Assembly: GCA_947253875.1 (NCBI GenBank)
Contig: CAMYAM010000006.1
Coordinates: forward strand, 34,723-98,722
DNA from: an uncultured Fastidiosipila sp.
GTDB lineage: Bacteria; Bacillota; Clostridia; Saccharofermentanales; Fastidiosipilaceae
DNA length: 64,000 nt
Direction: 5' to 3'
The position numbers and the translations under genes are program-made. Below are positions 16,962 through 26,447 of this stretch, piece after piece (within the stretch, counting starts at the first letter, position 1; each line of letters opens with the position of its first letter). The notes below the pieces were generated by a model. It worked only from the letters and a program-made list of their open reading frames with translations. It did not search any database and was not told where the DNA came from.

Positions 16962-19361
16962 ATGTTTAAATTAAATCACGATAAATTCAATCCAATGGCA
17001 AGGGCTAATTCAGTAATTCAAGGCGACAAATATAGAATAACTGTTTTGAGCAAGAATTTACTCCGCTTCGAGTATCAAGAAGATGGAAATTTTCAAGATG
17101 AAGTTACCACAATGGTAATCAACAGAGATTTCCCAGAAGTAGAGTTTAAAACCTACAGAAAAGACGGACTTCTATATGTTGATACTGGCGATTTGTTGCT
17201 CAGTTATGATGAAGAAGAACCTACAGCATATGGCTTACAAATAAGAGTTCTAAGTAGTGCAGTTAACTGGAACTATGGTAAACAAGAAGACGGTAATCTC
17301 GGTGGTACAGCAAGGACTCTTGATACAATAGATGGTGCTGTAGATGTTGGTCGTGGTGTGATTTCAAGATCTGGTTATGTAGTCATTGATGATGCTAATT
17401 CTGCAATGATTGATGGTGATGGTTGGTTCCAAGCTTCAGATAACGCTAGAGTCGATCTTTATTTCTTTGGACATGGTAGAGATTACCAAGGGGCAATTGA
17501 TGATTTCTATAGATTGTCAGGTCCTACACCATTATTGCCCAGGTTTGTTTTTGGTAACTGGTGGAGCCGCTACCATAGATATGATGAAGAAGAGTATATG
17601 GACTTGATGCAGAAGTTTGCTGACAAAGACATTCCTTTATCTGTTGCAGTTATCGATATGGACTGGCATATTACCGAAGTTGAGCCGCAATATTTGACCG
17701 GTTGGACAGGTTATACCTGGAATCAAGACTTGTTCCCAGATCCAGAGAGATTCCTGGCTAAGCTCCATGATTTAGGACTCAAGACAACTTTAAACGTGCA
17801 CCCAGCGGAGGGTATAAGACCTTTTGAAGTTCAGTATGACAACATGTGTAAACGTCTTGGCAAAAATCCAGCAGATGATGAAATAATTGAGTTTGATTTC
17901 ACAGATCAGGATTTTGTCGAAGCGTATTTTGAAGAGATTAATCATCGTTATGAAGAGATTGGTGTAGATTTTTGGTGGATTGATTGGCAACAAGGTACAG
18001 TTTCTAGAATGGAAGGCTTAGATCCGTTATGGGCGCTTAACCATTTCTATTACTTGGATAGTTGCAAATCTGAATTTATTGATAATGAAGCTGGTGAAAG
18101 AGGATTAACTTTCTCACGTTATGCTGGCTTAGGAAGTCATAGGTATCCTGTTGGATTCTCAGGCGATACAGTTATAAGTTGGGAGAGTTTAGATTTCCAA
18201 CCTTACTTCACTGCTACTGCAAGTAATGTAGGCTACACTTGGTGGAGTCACGATGTTGGCGGTCACTTCTTAGGGGTCAAGAATGACGAACTTACATCAC
18301 GTTGGGTACAGTACTCTGTATTTTCTCCAATATTCAGATTGCATAGTAGTGATAATCCGTTTATGTCCAAAGAACCTTGGAACTATAGTGAGCCGTTTGA
18401 GACAATTATTTCTGAGTCAATGCGTTTGAGACAAAGGTTGATTCCATATCTCTACACAATGAACTATAGAACTGCCTTGGAAAACAAAGCCATAGTAATG
18501 CCAATGTACTACGTTCATCCGGAGAAAGAAGCAGCTTATCAGGTGCCAAATGAGTATTATTTCGGTTCAGAATTAATTGCTTGTCCAATAACTAGTCCAA
18601 TAGATCCGGAAACTCAAGTGGCTAAATTCTCAGTTTGGTTACCAGAAGGTGAGTACTTTGATATCTTTAACCACCGTTGCTATGAGGGTGATAAGAATAT
18701 AAATGTCTATAGAAATATTTATGATATCCCTGTGTTTGCCAAAGCAGGTGCGATTTTACCATTAGATAATGCAGAGAAGTTAGAAAATGGTACTGCAAAT
18801 CCAGAGAATTTATTGTTAAAAGTATTTACTGGTGCAGACGGAGAGTTCAACTTAATTGAAGATAATTACGAGCTAATAGACCCAAGTGAAAATGACTATG
18901 CATGTACAGAGATTAAATATACCTACAACGATGGTGTGAATTCAGTTCTCTCAGTCGACTTAAGTGGTGATTTTGCTGCAATCCCAGCAAATAGAAATAT
19001 AACAGTAGAGTTAGTTGGTGTGAGCGATACAGATGTATATCTAAATGGTGAATTAATCAAAAATACAGAATACAAAGCAGATAGACAAAGTTTGCTAGTT
19101 AATCTTGGACAGATTGGTAATGAAGCATTTGAGCTAGTATTTACTAATAGCAAAATAGCAGAAGTTTCTGATGAATCTGCGTTAGAAGATGTGTTCAATA
19201 TTCTTAATAGAATGCAAATCGATAATGAAATGAAACGTAGAATTTTCAACGAATATAGACGTAATGGTAATAGCAATAAGACTTTGAGCAATCTCTATGC
19301 AAGTAACGCAGACCAAAAAGTTATAGATGTTCTGGCAGAGTTGTTTTACGCAGGAATTTAA
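16962..19361 (+). CDS. glycoside hydrolase family 31 (alpha-glucosidase/xylosidase type)
   Basis: 799-aa cytoplasmic exo-glycosidase that removes alpha-linked sugars. The ATG at 16962 follows GAGGGCGAGGGA; an in-frame TTG 15 bp earlier lacks one. The N-terminal beta domain runs to about residue 185, and the barrel contains AVIDMDWH, the nucleophile Asp341 in FWWIDWQQG, the probable acid/base Asp402 in FSGDTVISW, and TWWSHDVGGHFLG. C-terminal beta domains follow, with a charged ~45-residue tail (FNILNRMQIDNEMKRRIFNEYRR). No signal peptide. The substrate (maltose-, isomaltose- or xyloside-like) cannot be fixed from sequence. Confidence 0.92.
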   Translation: MFKLNHDKFNPMARANSVIQGDKYRITVLSKNLLRFEYQEDGNFQDEVTTMVINRDFPEVEFKTYRKDGLLYVDTGDLLLSYDEEEPTAYGLQIRVLSSAVNWNYGKQEDGNLGGTARTLDTIDGAVDVGRGVISRSGYVVIDDANSAMIDGDGWFQASDNARVDLYFFGHGRDYQGAIDDFYRLSGPTPLLPRFVFGNWWSRYHRYDEEEYMDLMQKFADKDIPLSVAVIDMDWHITEVEPQYLTGWTGYTWNQDLFPDPERFLAKLHDLGLKTTLNVHPAEGIRPFEVQYDNMCKRLGKNPADDEIIEFDFTDQDFVEAYFEEINHRYEEIGVDFWWIDWQQGTVSRMEGLDPLWALNHFYYLDSCKSEFIDNEAGERGLTFSRYAGLGSHRYPVGFSGDTVISWESLDFQPYFTATASNVGYTWWSHDVGGHFLGVKNDELTSRWVQYSVFSPIFRLHSSDNPFMSKEPWNYSEPFETIISESMRLRQRLIPYLYTMNYRTALENKAIVMPMYYVHPEKEAAYQVPNEYYFGSELIACPITSPIDPETQVAKFSVWLPEGEYFDIFNHRCYEGDKNINVYRNIYDIPVFAKAGAILPLDNAEKLENGTANPENLLLKVFTGADGEFNLIEDNYELIDPSENDYACTEIKYTYNDGVNSVLSVDLSGDFAAIPANRNITVELVGVSDTDVYLNGELIKNTEYKADRQSLLVNLGQIGNEAFELVFTNSKIAEVSDESALEDVFNILNRMQIDNEMKRRIFNEYRRNGNSNKTLSNLYASNADQKVIDVLAELFYAGI

Positions 19362-19519
19362 CAGGGACTTAGTTAGAAAACAAGGAGTTAGTTAGAAAAA
19401 ATATTTTCTGTTATACTAGCTTTTACCAAGTAAAGATATTATTTAAAGTGCTCTTAGATAACTGTGGCTTAATAGATTGGCTGCAGATGATTTAGGAGCA
19501 TCTTTAGTTAGGAGACAAA

Positions 19520-20482
19520 ATGGAAAAAACGAAGATGAATACAAATGAAGTTATGAGTGAGCAAAATCAGTCAAAAGGAAGACGCAAAGCTAGTCTAGGA
19601 TACTTGAAAATTTTGTTGGCAGGTATGATCTGGGGTACAGGTGGTTACTATGTTATGCAGATGAATAGGCTTGGTGGTGATCCGACCATAACTGCATTTA
19701 CTAATCATATTTTTGCCCTGATTCCAATTGCTATAGTTATGCTAATTACTAGAGGAAAAGAAGCGTTCAAGATTTCTAAGCAAGGTTTAATTTTTGCCAT
19801 AATTATGGGTGTTTTTACCAAGGCACTATTTAAGCTGGCCTATGACACCTCAGTTAGTCAGGTCGGACAGAGCACAGGTGCAGTCTTACTTTATACAGCT
19901 CCGATATTTATTGCGATTATGTCAGTAGTTTTCTTGAAAGAGAAAATTAGACTCACTAATTATGTAGCTTTAGCACTTAATCTAGTTGGTGTATTTCTAA
20001 TGGTAACTGGTGGTAATATACATGAGTTGAATTTACAACCTTTGGGAGTGATTTTAGGAATTACAGCAGCAGCTTTACACGCCTTGAATACTATTCTTGG
20101 CAGGTTAGTAGGTAAAGGCGATAACCCACTTACTACAAGTTTTTACATGTTATTGTCTAGTAGTATATTTTTAATCTTTTTCGCAAAACCTTGGCAAGCA
20201 GAAACTATTGCATTGCTAAAAGACGGTAAGTTCTTATTCTGGGCTTTGGTTAGTTCTTTCTTAACTGGAGCAGCAGCTAATATGTTGTATCTAGGTGGTT
20301 TATCCCATGACATCGATACTTCCAAAGCTCCTATATTCTCATCTATTGAGGTTATTATTGCTGTCTTAATGGGAGTAGTATTGTTAAACGAGAGTATTAA
20401 TTTGGTTGGAATCTTTGGTATTTTTCTAATGGTGATTTCGATTCTTTTAATGAATCTTAAGAAAAGTAAGTCAGTTGAATAA
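19520..20482 (+). CDS. EamA family transporter (DMT superfamily)
   Basis: 320 aa, ten membrane helices in two EamA repeats (GMIWGTGGYYVMQ in the first; GITAAALHALNTILGRLVG in the second). It starts after AGGAGACAAA. It is closely related to the protein at 22067-22978, and the two bracket a cytosine-deaminase-like enzyme, so it may move that enzyme's substrate or product. The family covers amino-acid and metabolite exporters; the substrate is unknown. Confidence 0.88.
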   Translation: MEKTKMNTNEVMSEQNQSKGRRKASLGYLKILLAGMIWGTGGYYVMQMNRLGGDPTITAFTNHIFALIPIAIVMLITRGKEAFKISKQGLIFAIIMGVFTKALFKLAYDTSVSQVGQSTGAVLLYTAPIFIAIMSVVFLKEKIRLTNYVALALNLVGVFLMVTGGNIHELNLQPLGVILGITAAALHALNTILGRLVGKGDNPLTTSFYMLLSSSIFLIFFAKPWQAETIALLKDGKFLFWALVSSFLTGAAANMLYLGGLSHDIDTSKAPIFSSIEVIIAVLMGVVLLNESINLVGIFGIFLMVISILLMNLKKSKSVE

Positions 20483-20643
20483 TTAGGGTCTCTAAACCAA
20501 AGAATTGAATAATAGGAAAAATTTTTAGACTGAAATATTTAAATAAACTGCTATAGTTTATAATGCATGAAAATTTTATGTGATAAGTTGTAAAATAAAG
20601 TGCGATAGAAATAAAAAATACAAATAAAAATAGGAGGACAAGT

Positions 20644-21918
20644 ATGGTAAAGAAATTTATAAATGCAGTAATTTACAGACATCCAGAAGCTAATGAAATT
20701 TTGGTAGAAGATGGTAAATTTAAAAAAATTGGTACTAATCTTGGAGAAGCAGATGAGATCATTGATTTAGAAGGCAAATTTGTATTGCCACCTTATGTAG
20801 ACTCACACTTGCATTTAGATTATGTGTATACACTCAGTGATATGGCTGAGATTGGTGCATCTTCAGGTACTTTATTCGAAGCTATAGAGTTATGGCCAAA
20901 ATACAAGAACCAAAGAATGACCATGGATAGTGTTAAACGTCTAGCTAAGAAAGGTATTCTTGATGAAGTTTCTCAAGGTACACAATATATTAGAGCTCAA
21001 ACAGACGTAACTGATCCAGAATTCAAAGGCCTAAAAGCTATGCTTGAACTCAAAGAAGAAATGAAAGATATTGTTGATATTCAAGTTGTAGCTTTCCCAC
21101 AAAATGGTATGTACGCTTACAGAACTGAAGATGGTGTAATTGGTAGAGACTTAGTTGAAGAAGCTCTGAAAATGGGTGCAGACGTTGTCGGTGGTATTCC
21201 ACACTATGAACCAGCAAGAGAATTCGGCGAAAAATCTGTTCACGATATTGTTAACTTAGCTGTTAAATATGATAAATTAATCGACTCTCATACAGACGAA
21301 ACAGATGACGATCAAGCTAGATTTGTTGAGTTGCTCAATGCTTTAGCCTGGATGGAAGGTATAGGCGAGAAGACGACTGCTTCCCATGTGGTTTCATTTG
21401 GTAAAAATAATAATGCCTACGTTTATAGAATGTTAGACTGGTTCAAGAAATCAGGTATTAATATTGTTTCTAACCCTACAGAAAATGCATATCTTCAAGG
21501 GCGCTTAGATACAGAAAATAAGTTCAGAGGTATTACGAGAATTAAGGATTTAACAGAAGCAGGAGTAAACGTATCATTCGGACAAGATTCCATTAATGAC
21601 GCTTGGTACCCAATGGGTAGCGGTAACTTGATGAACGTCCTAGATAACGGTATTCACCTAGCTCAAACAATGAGTCACGCAGAAGTTGATAGAGCTTTTG
21701 ACTACATTACTTATAATGGTGCTAAGACTTTACATATTCATAATGAATACGGCATTGAAGTTGGCAAGAGAGCAAACTTTGTTGTTCTAGATGGAGATAG
21801 TGCCTGGGATTCAATTAGAAGAAGAGTTCAAGTATTGGCATCTGTTCGTGATGGTGAATTCTTGTTCAAGAAGAAAGCCACAGAGTATGATGTAGCTTTG
21901 GATATGGATAGATTCTAG
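20644..21918 (+). CDS. cytosine-deaminase-like amidohydrolase with altered active site
   Basis: 424-aa paralogue of the enzyme at 2394-3629. It keeps the metal ligands HLH (55-57), His216 and Asp315, the Gln153 (AFPQNG), the general-base Glu219 (SHTDET) and His248 (ASHVV). However, the CodA pair Asp-Asp in GHDD is replaced by GQDS (Asp315-Ser316), and the MHSYNGAY stretch reads FGKNNNAY. In E. coli CodA the second Asp (Asp314) contacts the substrate, and its replacement is known to broaden or shift specificity. I infer a deaminase of a different cyclic amidine (isocytosine, isoguanine or creatinine are candidates). TAGGAGGACAAGT precedes the ATG. Two EamA transporters flank it. Confidence 0.85.
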   Translation: MVKKFINAVIYRHPEANEILVEDGKFKKIGTNLGEADEIIDLEGKFVLPPYVDSHLHLDYVYTLSDMAEIGASSGTLFEAIELWPKYKNQRMTMDSVKRLAKKGILDEVSQGTQYIRAQTDVTDPEFKGLKAMLELKEEMKDIVDIQVVAFPQNGMYAYRTEDGVIGRDLVEEALKMGADVVGGIPHYEPAREFGEKSVHDIVNLAVKYDKLIDSHTDETDDDQARFVELLNALAWMEGIGEKTTASHVVSFGKNNNAYVYRMLDWFKKSGINIVSNPTENAYLQGRLDTENKFRGITRIKDLTEAGVNVSFGQDSINDAWYPMGSGNLMNVLDNGIHLAQTMSHAEVDRAFDYITYNGAKTLHIHNEYGIEVGKRANFVVLDGDSAWDSIRRRVQVLASVRDGEFLFKKKATEYDVALDMDRF

Positions 21919-21985
21919 TAAATTTATTCATGCTGATAAAAAACACTAGACTTATAACATATTTAAATATATAAATATAAGAAAT

Positions 21986-22013
21986 AAAACGGCTGCTAAA
22001 AAGTAGCCGTTTT
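21986..22013 (+). terminator. intrinsic terminator
   Basis: AAAACGGCTGCT / AGTAGCCGTTTT stem, 70 bp behind the amidohydrolase gene. Confidence 0.85.
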
Positions 22014-22066
22014 GTTAAGTTATACTGACTTGTGAAAATAAATATTTTTAAGTGGAGAAAATAAAA

Positions 22067-22978
22067 ATGGGTAAGACATTAAAAAATGAGGCGATGAAAG
22101 GTTATATATTAATACTTTTATCGGGTATTCTTTGGGGGACAGGTGGTTATTGGGTTATCCAATTAAACGCATTTGGTGTTGGACCTGCAATGACCTCACT
22201 TTCGGCACATCTTTTGTCATTAATTCCTATTGGATTAACTATTTTATTTAAGAAAGGGATTTCTGGATTTAAGATATCTAAACGTGGACTAATCTTTGCA
22301 ATAGTGCTAGGAATATTTGGTAAAGGTATTTTAAAAATAGCTTATGATGCAGCTACTATTGAGGTAGGGCAAAGTACTGCTTGTGTCCTACTCTATACTG
22401 CTCCTATTTTTGTAACAGTTTTATCAGTGTTATTTTTGAAGAATAAAGTACGTTGGAATACTTATATAGCTTTGGCATTGAACCTTATAGGCGTAATTTT
22501 AATAGTTACAGGAGGGAATTTTAGAGAATTTAACTTAAGCAGTTGGGGAATTGTTCTGGGATTAATTTCAGCCTTTACTTATGCTCTGAACACTATCTTG
22601 GGAAGAGTTGCAGGGGAAAATGCTGATCCGCTGGTAGCATCCTTCTATATGATGTTGACTAGTACTACTTTTTTATTCTTTGTGGCTAAACCTTGGCAAA
22701 TGGCTAATTTAGACGTTATATTTAATGGCAAATTTATTTTTTGGGCAGTTATAAATTCAGTTTTGACTGCAGCTGTACCTAATATGATTTATTTGCAAGG
22801 TCTGTCATATGATATAGAAGTTCCAAAAGCAGGTATACTTTCATCTGTTGAAGTCATAGTTGCAACATTTATGGGTGTGTTCCTGTTGGGAGAAAACATG
22901 AACCTAGTAAGTGTCATAGGTCTTTTAGTAATGCTTGGTTCAATAGTCTTGCTAAATTCTAAAGTAGAAGAAGCCTAG
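22067..22978 (+). CDS. EamA family transporter (DMT superfamily), second copy
   Basis: 303 aa, ten membrane helices, same landmarks as the protein at 19520 (GILWGTGGYWVIQLN; LISAFTYALNTILGRVAG; LLYTAPIF). The ATG at 22067 has AGTGGAG at a spacing of nine; the in-frame GTG at 22052 has no site of its own. Because a terminator (21986-22013) separates it from the amidohydrolase gene, it is probably transcribed separately, although it lies next to its functional partner. Confidence 0.88.
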   Translation: MGKTLKNEAMKGYILILLSGILWGTGGYWVIQLNAFGVGPAMTSLSAHLLSLIPIGLTILFKKGISGFKISKRGLIFAIVLGIFGKGILKIAYDAATIEVGQSTACVLLYTAPIFVTVLSVLFLKNKVRWNTYIALALNLIGVILIVTGGNFREFNLSSWGIVLGLISAFTYALNTILGRVAGENADPLVASFYMMLTSTTFLFFVAKPWQMANLDVIFNGKFIFWAVINSVLTAAVPNMIYLQGLSYDIEVPKAGILSSVEVIVATFMGVFLLGENMNLVSVIGLLVMLGSIVLLNSKVEEA

Positions 22979-23009
22979 TAAAGTTGGCAAAAACCTAGTT
23001 ATTGAACTG

Positions 23010-23046
23010 ACCCTCTGAATCTGAAATATGGATGAAGGGGGTTTTC
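23010..23046 (+). terminator. weak intrinsic terminator
   Basis: Imperfect ACCCTCT / AAGGGGGT stem with a 20-nt loop, followed by TTTTC. It lies 30 bp after the second EamA gene. Confidence 0.45.
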
Positions 23047-23136
23047 TATAGTCTGGCAAAGCGAGACATTTTATTGGATTTACTCAAAGAACTGTGACAT
23101 ACTTTTTACTGTAAAACTAAGGAGATATTAAAATAA

Positions 23137-23520
23137 ATGCAAGATAATTATAATAATTTTAATAATAATCAATATTCTAATAATAGTGGATTTTATCCAG
23201 GCTATGCCGTAAACAATGGAGTCTCATACTTTGACGGCGGACTGTTTGAGTTGGTAGTATTACGCATTATAGGGACAATAGTTACAGTGTTAAGTTTAGG
23301 TATATTGTTACCATGGGCTTATTGTAGGGTATATAGCTGGGAGGCAAAGCATACAGTAATTGACGGAAGAAGATTAGCGTTTACAGGAAGTGCAGTAGGT
23401 CTCTTTGGGCAATGGATTAAATGGCTAATTTTATCTTTCATAACCTTTGGTATTTATGGTTTCTGGGTAAATATTAAATTGAAAAAATGGAGAACTAAAC
23501 ACACTCACTTTGTGAATTAA
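23137..23520 (+). CDS. small DUF898-like membrane protein
   Basis: 127 aa. Asn/Tyr-rich disordered N-terminus (about 30 residues), then two hydrophobic segments (about 38-63 and 92-110). ILLPWAYCRVYSWEAKHTVIDGRRLAFTGSAVGLFGQWIKW and FGIYGFWVNIKLKKWRTKHTHF match the DUF898 (YjgN-type) pattern. Function unknown. CTAAGGAGAT precedes the ATG. Confidence 0.75.
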   Translation: MQDNYNNFNNNQYSNNSGFYPGYAVNNGVSYFDGGLFELVVLRIIGTIVTVLSLGILLPWAYCRVYSWEAKHTVIDGRRLAFTGSAVGLFGQWIKWLILSFITFGIYGFWVNIKLKKWRTKHTHFVN

Positions 23521-23586
23521 AAATTTCTTAGAACTTTTAATTTTTTAGATAAAGGCAAAAAACTTAGACAATAAGAAAGGATAGCA

Positions 23587-26301
23587 ATGGTCAGGGAAAA
23601 TATTGCACTAGGTATAATCGCTCACGTTGATGCGGGCAAGACAACTCTGTCTGAATCTATCCTTTATCATGCTGGAGTAATTAGGGAAAAAGGTCGTGTT
23701 GATCATGGTGATGCACATCTAGATACGGATCATCTGGAGAGACAGCGAGGAATTACCATTTATTCTAAACAGGCATTTTTTCAACTAAGTAATAAGGACT
23801 TTTATCTCTTAGATACACCTGGGCACGTTGACTTTACTACCGAGATGGAGAGAGTCCTGTTCGTCCTGGACTACTGCATCTTGATAATTAGTGCACCAGA
23901 ATCTGTTAGTCCCAAGGTCAAAGATCTATGGGAGCTTCTAAAATACTATCAAGTGCCAACTTTTATTTTTGTCAATAAAATGGATCAAGATGGCATGGAT
24001 AGAGACAAAATTTTTGCAGAAATACAGACTGAATTAGGTAGTAGGTGCATTGCCTTCCCTGATGATCTCGGAAATTTCACTGATGAGCAATGGGAAGATA
24101 TTGCAGTCAATGACGAGCTTTTGCTAGAGAAATATCTGGAAGCAAAAGCAATAGAAGTACAAGACATTGCTAGACTTATCAAAGAACGTAAACTTTTCCC
24201 AGTGTACTTCGGTTCTGCACTAAAAGAGTTAGGCATAGAGACTTTCTTAAATGCCATGAAAAGTTACATGAAGCCTAGAGAATATCCACGAGAGTTTGGC
24301 GCACGAGTATTTAAGATTAGTCGAGATGAGCAAAATGCTAGATTGACCTGGATGAAAATTACTGGTGGTAGACTTGAGACCAAGAAGAATCTTGAATATC
24401 CTGCTTTAACTAATGATAGTGCTGAGAATCAGGATGAGTCAGAGCAGAACAAATTGATTAGCGAGAAAGTCGAGCAAATCAGAGTCTATTCAGGCACTAA
24501 ATATGAAGCAATCCAAACTGCAGAAGCTGGTGCAGTCGTTGCGGTAACTGGATTAAAAGATTCATATATAGGTTTAGATATTGGTGGAGAACAAGAACGT
24601 TTAAATGCTACCAATAGTCCAGTTTTAAAATACAAAATAATTCTTACGGATGGAGAAGATGCTTATAGAGCACTTAAGTTGTTGAGGACATTTGAAGATC
24701 AAGATCCATCACTTAATTTCCAGTATGAGCAAAGAACACAAGAAATAACTGTCAATATTATGGGGCAGGTGCAGATGGAGACCTTGCAGAGTAGAGCTCA
24801 AGAAGAGTTTAATTTAGCAATTGACTTCTCTGATCCGGATGTAATTTACAAAGAAACTATAAGAGAACCTGTATTTGGTATTGGGCACTTCGAACCACTG
24901 CGACATTACGCTGAAGTAATTGTGAAACTAGAACCATTAGAGAGAGGTAGTGGGATAGTTATAGAGAATCAGTGCTCTAGAGATACACTCAAGGCTAATT
25001 GGCAGAGTTTAATTCTCTCAACTCTCAAAAGTAAACGACACAAGGGTGTACTGACTGGTAGTGACCTCACGGATGTGAAAATCACTCTAATGCATGGTAT
25101 TGCTCATGAGAAACATACTTCAAGTGGGGACTTCAAGCAGGCAAGTATTCGTGCTGTAAGACAAGCCTTGATGCAGGCTGAATCTATTTTGCTAGAACCA
25201 ATGTATGAATTGAACTTGAACATTCCTCAGAATTACTTGGGCAAAGTCATGACAGAAATTGACCTCTTAGGTGGAACTTTGGATGCACCTGAAATAGAGG
25301 GAGATTTTGCTACGGTTAAGGGCAGTATTCCTGCGAGAAATTTAGGAGAGTTTACCAGAGACCTGCAAGCATATACTGGAGATGAAGCTAGAATTTCTTT
25401 CAAGTTAGGGGGATACTCTGAGTTAAAAGCTGCGGAGTCAATAGTTGAAGCGCATAATTATGACCCAGAAGCAGACTTGAACAACCCTGTAGATTCTGTC
25501 TTTTGTGCGAATGGAGCAGGATTTATTGTGCCATGGGATGAGGTGGAAGAGTTTTTCCACTCTAAAGATAAACTTAGAGAATTCAAGCTGGCTGAGTTAA
25601 ATGACAAGGATTTTTCAAAGTCATATCCAACTACAAATATCATACGAAATCCATTGCAAGGTACCTCAAAAGAAGCTGGTATAGATCACGCTGAGCGTCA
25701 AAGGCGTATAGTCAAAGAGGATAGTGAACTTAAACAGATTTTCGAAAGGACCTACGGAGCAGTAGATAAGCCAAAGAAAAGACCCGAGCGAAGAGAAAAT
25801 AAGCCGGCAAAAACTGCTGCAAGAAATTTCAACGATAAAGAGAAAGCTGCCTTAGCTAATAAACTTAATGAAGGCCGAAAGTCTTATCTTTTAGTTGATG
25901 GATATAATGTTTTGCATGCTTTGCCAGAACTTAAGAAATTATCTGAGACTGATATCAATGCTGCTCGAGACAAGTTAATTGACATTCTTATAAACTACCA
26001 AGGCTTCAGGTCGGAGAAGGTCATCTTAGTATTCAATGCCTACAAGGTCAGAGGTGGTCGAGAGAGTGTTGAAGATTACTCCGGACTATCCGTTGTCTAC
26101 ACCAAAGAAGCCGAAACAGCAGATAAGTATATTGAACGAGCTACTCATGAAAAAGTTAAGCAAAACGCTATTGTTAGGGTTGCTAGCTCTGATGCCTTGG
26201 AGCAGGCGATTGTGTTTGGTGCAGGAGCCTTGCGTATGTCAGCAAGAGAGTTCTGGCTGCATATTGCTTCTGTTGAAGATGAGATTAGAGAGATGTTGTA
26301 G
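23587..26301 (+). CDS. TetM/EF-G-like ribosomal GTPase fused to a YacP/Rae1 (NYN) nuclease domain
   Basis: 904-aa fusion. Residues 1 to about 660 form a translational GTPase of the ribosomal-protection type: P-loop AHVDAGKTT, switch II DTPGHVDF, NKMDQDG, and EF-G-like domains III-V including IRETVFGIG-like and ITLMHGI stretches. A charged linker (about 690-760) leads to an NYN domain: VDGYNVLHALPEL (Asp about 771), TKEAETADKYIERA and VASSDALEQ, the motif set of YacP/Rae1. In Bacillus, Rae1 is an endonuclease that cuts mRNA in the ribosomal A site; TetM-like proteins displace drugs or act on stalled ribosomes. The fusion suggests one protein that docks at the A site and cleaves mRNA there. Whether it confers tetracycline resistance is doubtful. 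It lies just upstream of the CRISPR locus. Confidence 0.88.
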   Translation: MVRENIALGIIAHVDAGKTTLSESILYHAGVIREKGRVDHGDAHLDTDHLERQRGITIYSKQAFFQLSNKDFYLLDTPGHVDFTTEMERVLFVLDYCILIISAPESVSPKVKDLWELLKYYQVPTFIFVNKMDQDGMDRDKIFAEIQTELGSRCIAFPDDLGNFTDEQWEDIAVNDELLLEKYLEAKAIEVQDIARLIKERKLFPVYFGSALKELGIETFLNAMKSYMKPREYPREFGARVFKISRDEQNARLTWMKITGGRLETKKNLEYPALTNDSAENQDESEQNKLISEKVEQIRVYSGTKYEAIQTAEAGAVVAVTGLKDSYIGLDIGGEQERLNATNSPVLKYKIILTDGEDAYRALKLLRTFEDQDPSLNFQYEQRTQEITVNIMGQVQMETLQSRAQEEFNLAIDFSDPDVIYKETIREPVFGIGHFEPLRHYAEVIVKLEPLERGSGIVIENQCSRDTLKANWQSLILSTLKSKRHKGVLTGSDLTDVKITLMHGIAHEKHTSSGDFKQASIRAVRQALMQAESILLEPMYELNLNIPQNYLGKVMTEIDLLGGTLDAPEIEGDFATVKGSIPARNLGEFTRDLQAYTGDEARISFKLGGYSELKAAESIVEAHNYDPEADLNNPVDSVFCANGAGFIVPWDEVEEFFHSKDKLREFKLAELNDKDFSKSYPTTNIIRNPLQGTSKEAGIDHAERQRRIVKEDSELKQIFERTYGAVDKPKKRPERRENKPAKTAARNFNDKEKAALANKLNEGRKSYLLVDGYNVLHALPELKKLSETDINAARDKLIDILINYQGFRSEKVILVFNAYKVRGGRESVEDYSGLSVVYTKEAETADKYIERATHEKVKQNAIVRVASSDALEQAIVFGAGALRMSAREFWLHIASVEDEIREML

Positions 26302-26302
26302 G

Positions 26303-26323
26303 GTGGAGACGTTTTCGTTCCAC
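26303..26323 (+). terminator. hairpin after the GTPase-NYN gene
   Basis: GTGGAGACG / CGTTCCAC stem with a TTTT loop and one bulged G, directly after the stop codon. There is no T-run behind it, so termination may be weak or factor-dependent. Confidence 0.4.
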
Positions 26324-26340
26324 GCTCACTAAAAATTGAA

Positions 26341-26370
26341 CAAAATAAAACTCCTCAAGTTTGAGGAGTT
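26341..26370 (-). terminator. tracrRNA terminator
   Basis: Read on the minus strand, AACTCCTCAA pairs with TTGAGGAGTT and is followed by TTTATTTTG. There is no T-run on the plus strand, so it serves the minus-strand RNA. Confidence 0.85.
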
Positions 26371-26441
26371 AAAATGCTCCAACGAGCTACTGAAAAACAG
26401 CGATTTCCAAAAATTGTTATTTGAACTCGATGTGTATTTCT
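26341..26441 (-). ncRNA. tracrRNA of the type II-A CRISPR system
   Basis: On the minus strand, the 5' end of this ~100-nt RNA is an anti-repeat (26419-26443). TAGAAATACACATC pairs with repeat bases GATGTGT-T-ATTTCTA (one bulge), then GAGT forms an internal bulge opposite GA of the repeat, then TCAAAT pairs with GTTTGA. This is the upper stem / bulge / lower stem layout of the S. pyogenes repeat:anti-repeat duplex. Two short hairpins follow (GCTG-TTTTT-CAGTAGC and GCTC-GTTG-GAGC), then the terminator stem. It guides RNase III processing and loads Cas9. Confidence 0.88.
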
Positions 26442-26447
26442 ATGTTT

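Noticed and set aside
23587..26301. A genuine tetracycline resistance gene
   Set aside because: The protein carries a long C-terminal nuclease domain and is not on a resistance element; ribosomal protection is possible but not supported.
26349..26370. Terminator of the GTPase-NYN gene on the plus strand
   Set aside because: The T-run occurs only on the minus strand, so the hairpin belongs to the tracrRNA.
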